A stretch of 64,000 nucleotides of DNA, taken from contig JAUYGX010000010.1 of assembly GCA_030690365.1 (NCBI GenBank), forward strand, positions 49,759 to 113,758, in the 5' to 3' direction. Shown here piece after piece: positions 8,579 to 18,604 of the stretch. The notes beneath the pieces were generated by a model. That model was not told the DNA's origin, did no database searches, and saw only the letters and a list, made by a program, of their open reading frames with translations. Made by a program: the position numbers and the translations under genes. The stretch comes from Bacteroidales bacterium. Its GTDB lineage: Bacteria; Bacteroidota; Bacteroidia; Bacteroidales; F082. Numbering within the stretch: position 1 is the first letter of the stretch; the number at the start of each line of letters is the position of its first letter.

Positions 8579-9694
8579 TGTTCCTGCAATACCATCTGCA
8601 AATAGTTTCCCCAATTTTGTGAGCCGATAGGTGTTGCCTTGCCTGATGGCTTTGTTTTGTTGAACAAATGGTTGAATATCCAATTCGAAACCGGTTTTAA
8701 ACTTACTTCCAAATACATTTAAAATATGTTCGGTATCGCAGCCCCATGAAGTGCGTAAACTGGTCATTATATATTCGTTATATTGCTGATCTACCGAAAG
8801 AATTTCCTTTTCAAGTACCAGATGGTCCACCGTAGGAGCTTCACAATAGGCTTTCATGTTTTTTACATTCCATTGTCGGGTAATCCCGTTAAATGAATGT
8901 GCCGAGGGTCCAAGGCCCAAATAATGGCCGCCAAGCCAGTATATGCTATTGTGTTTTGAATAGTATCCCTCTTTGGCAAAATTCGAAATCTCATAATGGA
9001 TATATCCATGCTTTTCAGTTTCCTCGAGTAAAATTTCAAAATGTTGTACAGTTTGATCTTCTTCTGTGGAAGCTGTTTTCTTTTTATTAATCAGAACATC
9101 AAGATTTGTTCCTGGCTCCACTGTGAGCGCATAAGATGAAAGGTGAGGCAGTTTATAATCGAAAAATATCTGTAGGTTTTTTTTCCACTTTTCGTCCGTA
9201 AGTGTAGGAATGCCATAAATTAAATCGATGGTCATATTGTTATACCCCAGGTTTAACGCGTTTTCGATGGCGTTTCTGGCCTGTGAAGATCCGTGCGCAC
9301 GGTTTAAGTATTCGAGATCGTCATCAAAAAAACTTTGAATACCAATGCTAAATCTGTTGACCGGCGTTTCATCTTTCAATCTTTTCAGATAGTCAGGTGA
9401 CAGGTCATCAGGGTTGGCTTCAAGTGTAATTTCAACTTCTTCAATAACCTGATAATGAGATTTTATGGTGTTTATTAATTCATTAATTTCTGTGGGATCA
9501 AGTATAGTTGGGGTGCCACCTCCAAAATAAATGGTATTTACCCATTGGTCATTCAAATAGCTGGTGCGGAGTTCAATCTCCTTCTTTAGGGCCAAAAGAA
9601 ACGACTGTTTGTACTTTTGTGAAATGACCGTATAGAAGTTACAATAGTGACATTTTTTGCGACAAAATGGTATATGGATATAGATTCCGGCCAT
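8561..9694 (-). CDS. hemW: Radical SAM haem chaperone HemW
   Basis: A 377-residue HemN-like radical SAM protein. The N-terminal cluster motif is C11-x3-C15-x2-C18 followed by NF (HIPFCRKKCHYCNFYT), with GGGTPTIL near residue 58 and EANPDDL near residue 94. The length and the missing N-terminal extension of true HemN place it with HemW, a haem chaperone, rather than coproporphyrinogen dehydrogenase. It is convergent with the small membrane protein gene, overlapping 18 bp, and stands alone. Confidence 0.93.
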   Translation of the reverse strand: MAGIYIHIPFCRKKCHYCNFYTVISQKYKQSFLLALKKEIELRTSYLNDQWVNTIYFGGGTPTILDPTEINELINTIKSHYQVIEEVEITLEANPDDLSPDYLKRLKDETPVNRFSIGIQSFFDDDLEYLNRAHGSSQARNAIENALNLGYNNMTIDLIYGIPTLTDEKWKKNLQIFFDYKLPHLSSYALTVEPGTNLDVLINKKKTASTEEDQTVQHFEILLEETEKHGYIHYEISNFAKEGYYSKHNSIYWLGGHYLGLGPSAHSFNGITRQWNVKNMKAYCEAPTVDHLVLEKEILSVDQQYNEYIMTSLRTSWGCDTEHILNVFGSKFKTGFELDIQPFVQQNKAIRQGNTYRLTKLGKLFADGIAGTLFRGF

Positions 9695-9811
9695 GATTAG
9701 ATTATCTGATTTTTTGCAAAATAACTAATAAAGCTGGTTTCAAGCTCTCGTTTTATTGAATTGACACCGATAATTTAAAGGGATAGAAAATACCTGTTGG
9801 TATTCAGTGTT

Positions 9812-10432
9812 TTAAATAAAATTTTCAAGTCGTTCTTCATGCGGAGCGAGCGGTTTTTCTAAAAAAATGGTCGTTTTGGCCTGTGCTTTTACTTTCTCAA
9901 CTTCTGGATTGTTAGCATAGTAATCTATGTAAATATAGATATGTTCTCTCGTGGAGACCACATTCCCCTTCGGATCTGAAAATTCGTATGTAAACTTGTT
10001 TTTTGGGATTTCAATGTCGGGATAGTGCCTTAAAAGCTGGTCTAAAACCTTTTGTTTTTCTTTATCTGAGATCAGTGATTCGGCGCTCACTTTGGTTGTA
10101 GCAAAAAAGAACACGTCGTTCAGAAAGTGAAATTGCAATAAAAGCGAAAATTTTTCCACATGCTTTTTGTAGTAATAAATCGTGTGGCCTGGTATTTTTT
10201 CTTCATGATTTGAAATATACGATACTTCACCAACCTGTTTTGAAAGTTTTTTTGACTGAATTTCATTCAAACCCAAACCCTGATAGGTAATTTTATATTG
10301 AGTTTGAAGTGTTGCTTTTTTATTAAAAACGTTCTTTAGATCGTCAAGAGATTGAATAGGATTTTCCCGTTCGTAAAACGAAGCATTTTTAGTAACGGGT
10401 TTCTTTATTTGTTTACGAAAAAAAGAGAACAT
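9812..10432 (-). CDS. Hypothetical protein, 206 residues
   Basis: A basic, soluble-looking protein with no signal peptide or membrane segment. The N-terminus (MFSFFRKQIKKP) is followed by alternating beta-like stretches, among them GHTIYYYKKHVEKFSLLLQF and REHIYIYIDYY. No motif recognised. It lies downstream of the flippase gene with a 96-bp gap that includes a perfect palindrome, CAGCC-TTAAT-GGCTG, at 10479-10493; this has no T-run and is not a convincing terminator. Composition and codon use resemble the neighbours. Confidence 0.6.
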   Translation of the reverse strand: MFSFFRKQIKKPVTKNASFYERENPIQSLDDLKNVFNKKATLQTQYKITYQGLGLNEIQSKKLSKQVGEVSYISNHEEKIPGHTIYYYKKHVEKFSLLLQFHFLNDVFFFATTKVSAESLISDKEKQKVLDQLLRHYPDIEIPKNKFTYEFSDPKGNVVSTREHIYIYIDYYANNPEVEKVKAQAKTTIFLEKPLAPHEERLENFI

Positions 10433-10528
10433 AGTTGAATTTTTATAGGTTTTCTACTGGCTGAATCTTTTTAATTTTCAGCCTTAATGGCTGCCCAAAG
10501 TTAAGCAATGATTTTGTATCCGTATATA

Positions 10529-12010
10529 TTATCCCGTATTATTTTTACTGATACTGGTTTTCTTTACTTCCTTCAGATACGTGATTAATACAAACACCAT
10601 CAAGAGAATGGTATTTAAGGTAAGCTGAAGGTAAGTTTCCAGTTGGTTGGTTTGTCTTGAAATATAGTAAATTCCCACTGCAAGTAACGTGTAAAAAACA
10701 ATTTTTTTGTATTGATAATCGATGCGGTAAATTTGTCTTCCCCAAATAAATGAAACGACCATGATGATGAAATAACAGACAAAATTGGCCCAGGCCGCTC
10801 CAATGTAACCGTATTTTGGAATCCAGATAGCATTCAAAACAATGGTGAGCACACTTCCTACCACCGCAATAATGGCTCCGTATAGGGTTTTGTTCGTAAG
10901 TTTATACCATACTGAAAGGTTGTAGAACACGCCCAGAAATAATTTGGCTGCCAGTACAATGGGTACGATGCTTAAGCCTGCCCAAAATGCCGGGCCTATA
11001 AAGTATTTGAAAATACTTATATAAAGCATAACACCCAGGAAAATGAACCAGCAAAAAATGACAAAATAAGTCATTACCTGGCTATAAATTTGCTTGGCAT
11101 CCGACTTTTCGGATTCGGCAAAAAAGAATGGCTCTGCCGCATACCTGAACATCTGTATAAACAGCATCATAATAATGGCCAATTTATAGCTTGCACTGTA
11201 GATTCCAAGAAGTGCTTCAGATGTGGAGCTATCTGGCAGCAGATATTTCAGCATGATTTTGTCAGCGACCTCGTTAATCATTCCCGATAAGGAAACCACT
11301 AAAATGGGCAAGCCATAGGCCAGCATTTTACGCAATAACGGCCAGTTAATGGATATTTTAAAAGTCGACAATTCAGGAATCAGCAGAGCCAGGGTGGCTA
11401 AACTTCCAAGTGTATTGGCGATAAATACAAAGGTTACCAGATTTGTACTGCGGTAGATGGGCAATTCGTTTAGTTTTTCTCCAGCCAGTTTTGGAATTAC
11501 CCACAAGAACAATATATTTAATGCGATGGTAATCAGCACGCTTAAAATGCGGATAGTTGAAAACCTCCTTGCCTTGTTTTGATAGCGCATCCGGGCAAAA
11601 GGAAGTGCTGTAAATGCGTCTACCCCAATGATGATTCCGATATATAAAATGTATTCTTTATTGGAAGGATAATCGATTATTTGTGCTATAGGAGCTGTAA
11701 AAGCAACGATAATGGATATGAACAACACAGATGTTATTAACAAAGATGTGGCGGCCGTGTTAAACACTTCTTCTGGATTTTTACTCTTACTCACGTATCT
11801 GAAAAAAGAAGTTTCCATGCCATAAGTAAGCAGAACAAGCAACAAGGCTACCCAGGAATATAAAACTGTGATTTGACCATATTCTGCCTGGTTGAAAACC
11901 ATGATGGTATAAAAGGGGACAAGCAGGTAATTTAGAAATCGCGGAACCATCGTTCCAAGCCCGTAGATGGCCGTTTCCCCGGCCAGGCGTTTAATTGGGT
12001 TTACTGGCAT
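10529..12010 (-). CDS. Polysaccharide flippase (Wzx/MATE-type)
   Basis: A 493-residue protein with about 14 predicted membrane helices, of the polysaccharide-export MOP superfamily (Wzx/RfbX type), which moves lipid-linked sugars across the inner membrane. It starts KRLAGETAIYGLGTMVPRFL, a typical Bacteroidota flippase N-terminus. I use the ATG at 12010; the reading frame extends two codons up to a GTG. A TACATTTG at 12021-12028 resembles a -7 element but would leave a leader of only a few bases. No glycosyltransferases are adjacent, so the transported glycan cannot be inferred. Confidence 0.88.
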   Translation of the reverse strand: MPVNPIKRLAGETAIYGLGTMVPRFLNYLLVPFYTIMVFNQAEYGQITVLYSWVALLLVLLTYGMETSFFRYVSKSKNPEEVFNTAATSLLITSVLFISIIVAFTAPIAQIIDYPSNKEYILYIGIIIGVDAFTALPFARMRYQNKARRFSTIRILSVLITIALNILFLWVIPKLAGEKLNELPIYRSTNLVTFVFIANTLGSLATLALLIPELSTFKISINWPLLRKMLAYGLPILVVSLSGMINEVADKIMLKYLLPDSSTSEALLGIYSASYKLAIIMMLFIQMFRYAAEPFFFAESEKSDAKQIYSQVMTYFVIFCWFIFLGVMLYISIFKYFIGPAFWAGLSIVPIVLAAKLFLGVFYNLSVWYKLTNKTLYGAIIAVVGSVLTIVLNAIWIPKYGYIGAAWANFVCYFIIMVVSFIWGRQIYRIDYQYKKIVFYTLLAVGIYYISRQTNQLETYLQLTLNTILLMVFVLITYLKEVKKTSISKNNTG

Positions 12011-12121
12011 TTTCACGGCTCAAATGTAGCTAAAAACACTTTGGGCTTCTATTGTATTTTTGAATAGATTTATATGCTTTTAAAAAGATCATTGTCTTTT
12101 ACCAATCCAGAAAGTTTGCCA

Positions 12122-15100
12122 CTATATTTGTGGAAATGTGAGTGTAAAAGTAGTACCTTTTCCAGGATTTGAGGTAAAACGGATTTGTCCGTTATTTTCT
12201 AAAACGATGGATTTTACAATGGCAAGTCCCAATCCTGTTCCACTTGTTTTGGTGGTAAAATAGGGTTTGAAAATGTTTTGCCGGGTGTCTAAATCCATGC
12301 CTTTTCCATTGTCGGCAATAGAAATGATCACCTGATCAGATTCTGTTGTACAGCGAATTGTTATTTCCTTCCGGGGTTGATTGGTGAACGACTGTACCGC
12401 GTTTTTAATCAGGTTGTTCATCACTCTGATCATGTCTTTTTCCACTGCTTTGATTTTACAATCGGGAGCGGTCTTATCAAGCTTGAAATTTATACCCTCC
12501 TGACTATCAAAAAGTGCTACCACACCATCCAATAATTCATTTATTCGGATTTCCTCAATGGTTTTAGTGGGTGTAGAGGCAATTTCACCGAACATGTCGG
12601 CCACATTGTTTAGGGTTTCGATTTGCTCGATCAGTGATTTTGTAATAGACGCGATTTTCTGTGGGAAATCGGGCTGATGCTCCTGGTAGGCTTTGTCCAG
12701 ATACTGTACATTCAGCTTCATAGGTGTGAGTGGATTTTTAATCTCATGAGCAATCTGCCGGGCCATCTCACGCCAGGTACTTTCTCTTTCCGAATGTTTT
12801 AGTAATTCTGCGCTCACCTCCAATTTTTCGACCATGGAATTGTACTGATTGATTAATTGTCCGATTTCATCTTTGTTGTGCCAGTAGATTATTTTATTTG
12901 GTTTGTCGATTTGTATGGAGGCCATTCGTTGTTGAAGCATTAACAAAGGTCGCGTTAAAATACGTGATATGATCAGTGTTAAAAGCGTACCAATAATTCC
13001 GATTAAAACTGCCAAATTGATAAAGGTGGCGAGCAAACCCGAATATGTTTGTGTAACTTCTGTTTGTCGTGCAAAAAATGGCAGGTTAATAATGGCTTGT
13101 GGTTGATTTTCTGATAAAAACAAGGGAAGGTACGACGAATAATACGTTAACGATCCTATTTTTTCCTCAGTAATATATGATGGCTGATGGTACAGAATAA
13201 GCGCCTGATAGGCTTCAGGATTAATCAGGTTTGAAAGCAATCCTTTTGTTTCCATCTCGGGTCGGGAAGTTGCCGCTAGCTTTCCTGTGGGTTCGTATAA
13301 GTTTATATCTGAAAAGAAAACCAGAGAGAATTTTTTAATTAAGACTTCCAGTTGGCTGTTTTCTTCCTCTGTAAACCGAATATCCTGCCCAAGTTTATGC
13401 TGTAATTCAATAAAAACGGAATAGGTCTTTTCTTCGAGCTGTTTTTTTGTTTCGTTGATTGAGTTGTTTTTCATGAAAAAAATGGTCACCAAGGCCAATA
13501 AAACAATAGTAAGGATAATGGTACCGGTTATAAACAATTGAAGTTTCGTCCTGAGCGAAACTGATTGTGAAACTCCACTTTTCGCGATCAAATTTATCAG
13601 ATAATACAGCCCCGCTAACAATGAGAAAACCAAAAAAAGCATTGAAAAAGGAAATAGAATCATATTGGTACTCTTGATAACCTGGCTCACAATAATCTTC
13701 TCCTCATCGGAAATTGGAACGATATAATGGCGGTATCCATGTGAAGTATAGAAAGATTCTTTGTCTGGCAGTGGCTCAGAATTGTATATAATTGGATAGT
13801 GGAAATCACCGAATTTGTAAAACAATGAACTGTTAAAATAGCGGGCGTAGGAAAGATTTTTGAGACTGTAAGCCTGGGCTCTTTGATCGATTAATAGTTC
13901 CGGGTAGCCAAGACCTTCGGGTACATAGGGTGCTACTATTTCGAGATAGATATTTTTTCCCCTGTTATCAGGTAGTTTAACAGTCAGAATACCCAGGTAA
14001 TATATATTTTCTGTATGATTATCAATCAAGTACAAACTTGAGTCGATGGCATGCTTTCCAGATTGTAAGATAAGTTCATCAAAAAAGCTGTCACACGAAA
14101 TCAAGTCTTTTTCATTCTGTATATCCAGATAATCCGTTGAATCGCAAATCGTTATTTGTATATTGTATTTTTTAAAAGAGGATTGAAAATATTGATCTTT
14201 CAGGTATTGTTCAATGCGCTCCAAATCGGGTTCTGAATCCTTTAAAAGGATGTCAAAGAGCCAGTTGTCATGTTTTATGCTGGTTGTCAATTGCGCAAAT
14301 TCGTACTCAAGTAATGGATCATTCTTTTGAGCCAGGACATTGGCTGTAAATTGCTGCATATCAGCTGCTTTAACCGACAATGTTTTGTTTATGATAATGG
14401 CACTTGTTCCGGCTAGTAAAATGAGTATAACCAATATTTCTATGATGGAATCTTTAAAATTTTCTATCAACAGATACGAGGTAAATAAAATTGTTACAAT
14501 TACCCAGGTTGAGATTCCTATAAAAATGAAATCATCAGGTAGTAAGAATAAGGTTGGAAGCGAGAACAAAGGTACCAGAAGAAGTTTTAATTTTTGTTTC
14601 ATTCGACTTACTTGTGAAGCCGACCATCGGGAGAGCAGAAAAAACATGATGGCGTTTATCAATATCAGGATAGACATGATTTCCCATTCAGAGCTTAAAT
14701 TGGAAATTTCCTTTGGGAAAAAAGCAGAGTCATTGGTTAGTAAAAGTTTGTTCATGAAACCATAACCCAGCATACCTATTGAGATAACAAATAGGTAGTA
14801 GATTGATTGCTTCGGGTATTGGAAGGATTTTGATATTCTTGTATTAATTTGGTTTAGAATTAAATACAAGGTTATGATCAAAAGTAATAAATTAGTTATG
14901 ATATTTCCGGGAGTATCAAACAGAAAAAGTGAAGTGAATTGTTTAGTAAATATACTGCTGTGTTTTAACAATGGAAATATTTGGAATTCGTTTTCCAATA
15001 GGCGTATACTTATGACCACTATTACAAAAATAATATTGGCCAAAATGTTTGATTTAATCAGTTTTCCCAATTTATTGGACAGGCCAAAAATGATTAGCGT

Positions 15101-15775
15101 AATCAGTCCGTAAATGGTAAGGTAAAGGAAAAATAGAAAGATTTGTTCTGCTGTACTGAGGCGTCTGTTTTTCAGCTTGGAAGCTACCAAATGATAAACG
15201 CCTTTTTTTTCAAGGATCATTTTGTAGGGACCGGTCTCGTTTTTCAAACTGAAAACTACTTCGCTGTTGAAAGGAACATCTATGCTCAGAGTTGTTTTAA
15301 GAAAATTGTTTTCAACCTGGTAATCGTGTTGAATAGCTCTGAATACAATTATGGTCGTAGTATTTATACGTTCCTGATGAACCAGATATATTCCGTTGTT
15401 TAATTGTACGGCGGTATCTCCCTGAGAATTGAATATTCGTGGAATCGATTGGGTTACGGTATAGGTATTCCAATATCGGAGGCTATCATTTGTATAAATA
15501 TAGCATCCTGAATTGGTTATTTTGGTTAATTTGTTGATTTCATCCCAGGGGATTATTTCAGATTTAGACAGCAAACTGACCACCGAATCGGTCGTCGAGT
15601 GTAGTTTAATAAATTCATAATCAATAATATAAGAAATTTTTCCTTGTAGTTGTTTAACAGAAGATTTGTTTTTAAGGTAATAGCTGATTACAAATATTCC
15701 AATCAGGAGTACAAGGGTTACCGGTAGCAAATATTTTTTATCAACCAGCAGAATATTTGTATATTTTAAAGACAT
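12122..15775 (-). CDS. Large NtrY-like membrane sensor histidine kinase
   Basis: A 1217-residue kinase. The first ~740 residues hold a helix at the N-terminus, a periplasmic domain, about seven further membrane helices (residues ~210-480), another extracytoplasmic region and a returning helix. A second sensor domain follows, then a helix, HAMP (about 905-980), HisKA with H-box HEIKNPLTPMKLN (phospho-acceptor about H1010), and an ATPase domain with NNLIKNAVQ, DNGKGMD and TGLGLAI. The H-box matches NtrY kinases, but no cytoplasmic PAS domain is present. There is no adjacent response regulator, so the partner is unknown. It follows a methyltransferase gene after 18 bp. Confidence 0.9.
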   Translation of the reverse strand: MSLKYTNILLVDKKYLLPVTLVLLIGIFVISYYLKNKSSVKQLQGKISYIIDYEFIKLHSTTDSVVSLLSKSEIIPWDEINKLTKITNSGCYIYTNDSLRYWNTYTVTQSIPRIFNSQGDTAVQLNNGIYLVHQERINTTTIIVFRAIQHDYQVENNFLKTTLSIDVPFNSEVVFSLKNETGPYKMILEKKGVYHLVASKLKNRRLSTAEQIFLFFLYLTIYGLITLIIFGLSNKLGKLIKSNILANIIFVIVVISIRLLENEFQIFPLLKHSSIFTKQFTSLFLFDTPGNIITNLLLLIITLYLILNQINTRISKSFQYPKQSIYYLFVISIGMLGYGFMNKLLLTNDSAFFPKEISNLSSEWEIMSILILINAIMFFLLSRWSASQVSRMKQKLKLLLVPLFSLPTLFLLPDDFIFIGISTWVIVTILFTSYLLIENFKDSIIEILVILILLAGTSAIIINKTLSVKAADMQQFTANVLAQKNDPLLEYEFAQLTTSIKHDNWLFDILLKDSEPDLERIEQYLKDQYFQSSFKKYNIQITICDSTDYLDIQNEKDLISCDSFFDELILQSGKHAIDSSLYLIDNHTENIYYLGILTVKLPDNRGKNIYLEIVAPYVPEGLGYPELLIDQRAQAYSLKNLSYARYFNSSLFYKFGDFHYPIIYNSEPLPDKESFYTSHGYRHYIVPISDEEKIIVSQVIKSTNMILFPFSMLFLVFSLLAGLYYLINLIAKSGVSQSVSLRTKLQLFITGTIILTIVLLALVTIFFMKNNSINETKKQLEEKTYSVFIELQHKLGQDIRFTEEENSQLEVLIKKFSLVFFSDINLYEPTGKLAATSRPEMETKGLLSNLINPEAYQALILYHQPSYITEEKIGSLTYYSSYLPLFLSENQPQAIINLPFFARQTEVTQTYSGLLATFINLAVLIGIIGTLLTLIISRILTRPLLMLQQRMASIQIDKPNKIIYWHNKDEIGQLINQYNSMVEKLEVSAELLKHSERESTWREMARQIAHEIKNPLTPMKLNVQYLDKAYQEHQPDFPQKIASITKSLIEQIETLNNVADMFGEIASTPTKTIEEIRINELLDGVVALFDSQEGINFKLDKTAPDCKIKAVEKDMIRVMNNLIKNAVQSFTNQPRKEITIRCTTESDQVIISIADNGKGMDLDTRQNIFKPYFTTKTSGTGLGLAIVKSIVLENNGQIRFTSNPGKGTTFTLTFPQI

Positions 15776-15793
15776 ATTACATCATTTTTGATT

Positions 15794-16675
15794 TTATTCT
15801 TTTTTCAAAACAAAAATCATGCTCGAATAGTTATTTGAACGACGTCCTTTAAAATTTGAAACCAAGCCTGAGAAAAATCCGCTAAAAAGAGCCAGTGAAT
15901 TATTTTTATATTTTTCGCTAAGCAAGCTAACATAAAAGGAATCCATTTTCATAGGAATGGATTCAAGCAATTGTAATTGATGTTTTTTCGCCAGTTCATT
16001 AAATGAGTTTGGCGAAAAATGATGTAGATGCCTTGGGACATCTAATCCGGCCCAAAAGCGTCCATATTTTATAGCATCATATGAATTGATATTTGGCAAA
16101 GCAATTACGATAATCCCATCAGGCTTTAATAATTTTTTGATTTGTTCAATTCTGTGATTTATATCCGGTACGTGTTCTAGTACGTGCCACATTGAAATAA
16201 CATCGTACTGCTCTAATGTGAGATTCTTTAGTTCGGACTCATCTTTAATATCGAGGTGATATGAATAGGTGCCAAAAGTCCTGGCTTCTGCATTGGGTTC
16301 AATCCCGGTAGCATTCCATTTGTGGGTAGAAAAGTAATTTAGCAGTTCGCCTGTTCCACAACCTATGTCCAAAATGTTGCCATTTTGTTTGTATTTAACA
16401 ATGTGGTTGTATTTCCTTTTTATGTTCAACGAACGCAGTATTTGATACATGCGATTCAACATTCCTTTTTGTGCTGCGGTATGCGAAAGGTAATTTTTTG
16501 AATCATAGTACTTACCCAGATCTTCATTAGCTGGTACCGGATATGTCGCGATATATCCGCACTGATCGCATTTTATAAGGTCAAATGCTTCGTTGGTTAG
16601 GAAATAGTCCTGCGTTTTCAGGAATACATGAAGTTCATCTGATCCGCAAATTTTACAGTTATTGGTTGGTTTCAT
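15794..16675 (-). CDS. Class I SAM-dependent methyltransferase with zinc-ribbon N-terminus
   Basis: A 293-residue protein: an N-terminal CxxC...CxxC ribbon (CKICG and CDQCG), then a Rossmann methyltransferase with motif I ILDIGCGTGELL and WHVLEHVPD. Such proteins often modify sugars or lipids; the substrate is unknown. The frame extends upstream to a GTG at 16702, but that extension is encoded by the parS palindrome at 16682-16697, so I start at the ATG at 16675. It lies downstream of mnmG in the same direction and 18 bp before the sensor kinase gene. Confidence 0.85.
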   Translation of the reverse strand: MKPTNNCKICGSDELHVFLKTQDYFLTNEAFDLIKCDQCGYIATYPVPANEDLGKYYDSKNYLSHTAAQKGMLNRMYQILRSLNIKRKYNHIVKYKQNGNILDIGCGTGELLNYFSTHKWNATGIEPNAEARTFGTYSYHLDIKDESELKNLTLEQYDVISMWHVLEHVPDINHRIEQIKKLLKPDGIIVIALPNINSYDAIKYGRFWAGLDVPRHLHHFSPNSFNELAKKHQLQLLESIPMKMDSFYVSLLSEKYKNNSLALFSGFFSGLVSNFKGRRSNNYSSMIFVLKKE

Positions 16676-16681
16676 TTTATA

Positions 16682-16697
16682 TGTTTCACGTGAAACA
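16682..16697. promoter_or_regulatory. parS: parS site, exact consensus palindrome
   Basis: TGTTTCACGTGAAACA, a perfect 16-bp palindrome identical to the parS consensus bound by ParB/Spo0J in many bacterial phyla. It lies between the mnmG stop and the methyltransferase ATG, ending 6 bp before that ATG. ParB binding here would nucleate chromosome segregation complexes. Confidence 0.85.
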
Positions 16698-16705
16698 ATC
16701 ACAGA

Positions 16706-18574
16706 TTATCTACCAAAATAGACTAACAGAACATTGATGTCGGAAGGCGAAACCCCGCTAATCCTTGAGGCCTGACCAATTGTTTTCGGATTTATTTTGG
16801 TCAATTTTTGTCTCGCTTCGGTGGATAAAGATTTGAGTTGGTAAAAGTCGAAATCATCGCGAATTACAATGTTGTCAAGCTTCAACAATTTATCAGCAAC
16901 ATCCGATTCTTTTTGAATATATCCTTCGTATTTAACATGTATTTCTGTGGCCTCAATTTCTTCTTCATTCAACCCGAATTTGGTAACAAATGCTGCTATC
17001 GATTGAACTGAAGAAATTAAATCAAACAGGCTGACCTGGGGTCTGAGTAGTATGTCTGTAGCCTTTATTTGTTGTCGCAATTCTGGTGTAGACAGTGACA
17101 CAAGTTTTTCGTTTATCTCAGATGGTGTTACGCCCTCAGATTTTAAAAATTGAATGAAATCATGAATCTTTTTATATTTTTCATTCACTTTTAATAGCCT
17201 TTCTTCCGAAGCCAATCCAATGGCATATCCTTTTGGTGTCAAGCGAAAATCTGCATTATCTTGTCTTAATAAAGTCCGGTATTCTGCTCTGGAAGTAAAC
17301 AATCGGTAGGGTTCGTCTACACCTTTTGTAACAAGATCATCTATCAAAACGCCGATATAGGCTTCCTGGCGGTTGAGTACGAAAGGTTCTTCGTTGTTTA
17401 ATTTTAAATGTGCATTAATCCCGGCCATAATGCCTTGTGCTGCCGCCTCTTCATAACCCGTGGTTCCATTGATTTGTCCGGCGAAATATAGGTTACTTAG
17501 TAGTTTGGTCTCCAGGGTATATTTTAATTGGGTAGGAGGGAAGTAATCGTATTCAATGGCGTAGCCCGGAGTGAAAATTTTAGCCTTTTCAAAACCGGGA
17601 ACCTCTCTTAATGCCTGAAGTTGGATGTTATCGGGTAATGAGGACGAAAAACCATTAACGTAATATTCAACTGTATTCCAACCTTCGGGTTCCACAAAAA
17701 GCTGGTGCCTGGTTTTGTCGAAAAATCGATCTATTTTGTCTTCAATTGAAGGACAATAGCGCGGGCCTGTTCCCTCGATTCTTCCTGAAAACATAGGTGA
17801 ATCCTCAAACCCAAGTCGAAGGATGTCGTGAACTTTTGGTGAAGTGTAAGTGATCCAACAACTTCTTTGTTTTGTCAACCGTGGGGTGTCAGTATAACTG
17901 AATTTCTGCGGATTTTCATCCCCTTTTTGTTCTTCCATTTTGGAAAAATCAATGGTACGTCCATCCACCCTTACCGGTGTTCCGGTTTTAAGTCTCCCCG
18001 ATTCAAAACCTGATTTTATCAATTGTTCGGTAATACCATACGAAGGAACATCTCCCATTCTTCCACCACCGAATTGCTTTTTCCCTATGTGAATTTTCCC
18101 GCTTAAAAAAGTACCGGCAGTAATGATTACTGATCTAGAAAGTATTTTTTGTCCCATTCCTGTAATGACACCTTTTACGGTATTGCCCTCGATAATGAGC
18201 TCGGTAACGGTATCCTGCCAAAAATCCAGGTTTGGTGTCTGCTCCAGCATGTAGCGCCATTCCATGGAAAAAAGCATTCTGTCGCTTTGAGCTCTGGGGC
18301 TCCACATAGCTGGTCCTTTGGATTTATTTAACATGCGAAACTGGATCATGGTTTTGTCAGTCACAATACCAGAATAACCTCCAAGTGCGTCGATTTCACG
18401 AACAATTTGCCCTTTGGCAACTCCTCCCATTGCCGGGTTGCACGACATCTGGGCAATACGCTGTAAATTCATCGTGATGAGCAGGGTTTTTGAGCCCAGT
18501 TTGGCGGCAGCCGCGGCTGCCTCCGAACCTGAATGCCCGGCTCCTACAACAATGATGTCATATAGTTCAAACAT
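16706..18574 (-). CDS. mnmG: tRNA uridine-5-carboxymethylaminomethyl modification enzyme MnmG
   Basis: A 622-residue FAD protein, normal length for MnmG (GidA), which with MnmE installs the cmnm5 group on U34 of certain tRNAs. Visible motifs are the dinucleotide fold [18 protein letters not shown] at residues 10-27, [36 protein letters not shown], and the C-terminal helical [14 protein letters not shown], which contacts MnmE and tRNA. It sits in a minus-strand run with ybeY upstream. Both flanking gaps contain parS sites, and the downstream-of-parS placement of gidA is reminiscent of origin regions in other bacteria. Confidence 0.98.
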   Translation of the reverse strand: MFELYDIIVVGAGHSGSEAAAAAAKLGSKTLLITMNLQRIAQMSCNPAMGGVAKGQIVREIDALGGYSGIVTDKTMIQFRMLNKSKGPAMWSPRAQSDRMLFSMEWRYMLEQTPNLDFWQDTVTELIIEGNTVKGVITGMGQKILSRSVIITAGTFLSGKIHIGKKQFGGGRMGDVPSYGITEQLIKSGFESGRLKTGTPVRVDGRTIDFSKMEEQKGDENPQKFSYTDTPRLTKQRSCWITYTSPKVHDILRLGFEDSPMFSGRIEGTGPRYCPSIEDKIDRFFDKTRHQLFVEPEGWNTVEYYVNGFSSSLPDNIQLQALREVPGFEKAKIFTPGYAIEYDYFPPTQLKYTLETKLLSNLYFAGQINGTTGYEEAAAQGIMAGINAHLKLNNEEPFVLNRQEAYIGVLIDDLVTKGVDEPYRLFTSRAEYRTLLRQDNADFRLTPKGYAIGLASEERLLKVNEKYKKIHDFIQFLKSEGVTPSEINEKLVSLSTPELRQQIKATDILLRPQVSLFDLISSVQSIAAFVTKFGLNEEEIEATEIHVKYEGYIQKESDVADKLLKLDNIVIRDDFDFYQLKSLSTEARQKLTKINPKTIGQASRISGVSPSDINVLLVYFGR

Positions 18575-18580
18575 AGTAGA

Positions 18581-18596
18581 TGTTTCACGTGGAACA
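18581..18596. promoter_or_regulatory. parS: Second parS site, one mismatch
   Basis: TGTTTCACGTGGAACA, 15 of 16 positions of the parS consensus; the same variant, read from the other strand, is used in Bacillus. It lies between the ybeY stop and the mnmG ATG, again 6 bp before the ATG, and 1.9 kb from the first site. Confidence 0.78.
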
Positions 18597-18604
18597 ATGT
18601 AGTT

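Noticed and set aside
10479..10493. Terminator at the CAGCC-TTAAT-GGCTG palindrome
   Set aside because: Short stem and no T-run on either side.
15794..16702. GTG start of the methyltransferase at 16702
   Set aside because: The extra residues are encoded by the parS palindrome; the ATG at 16675 directly precedes the zinc-ribbon.
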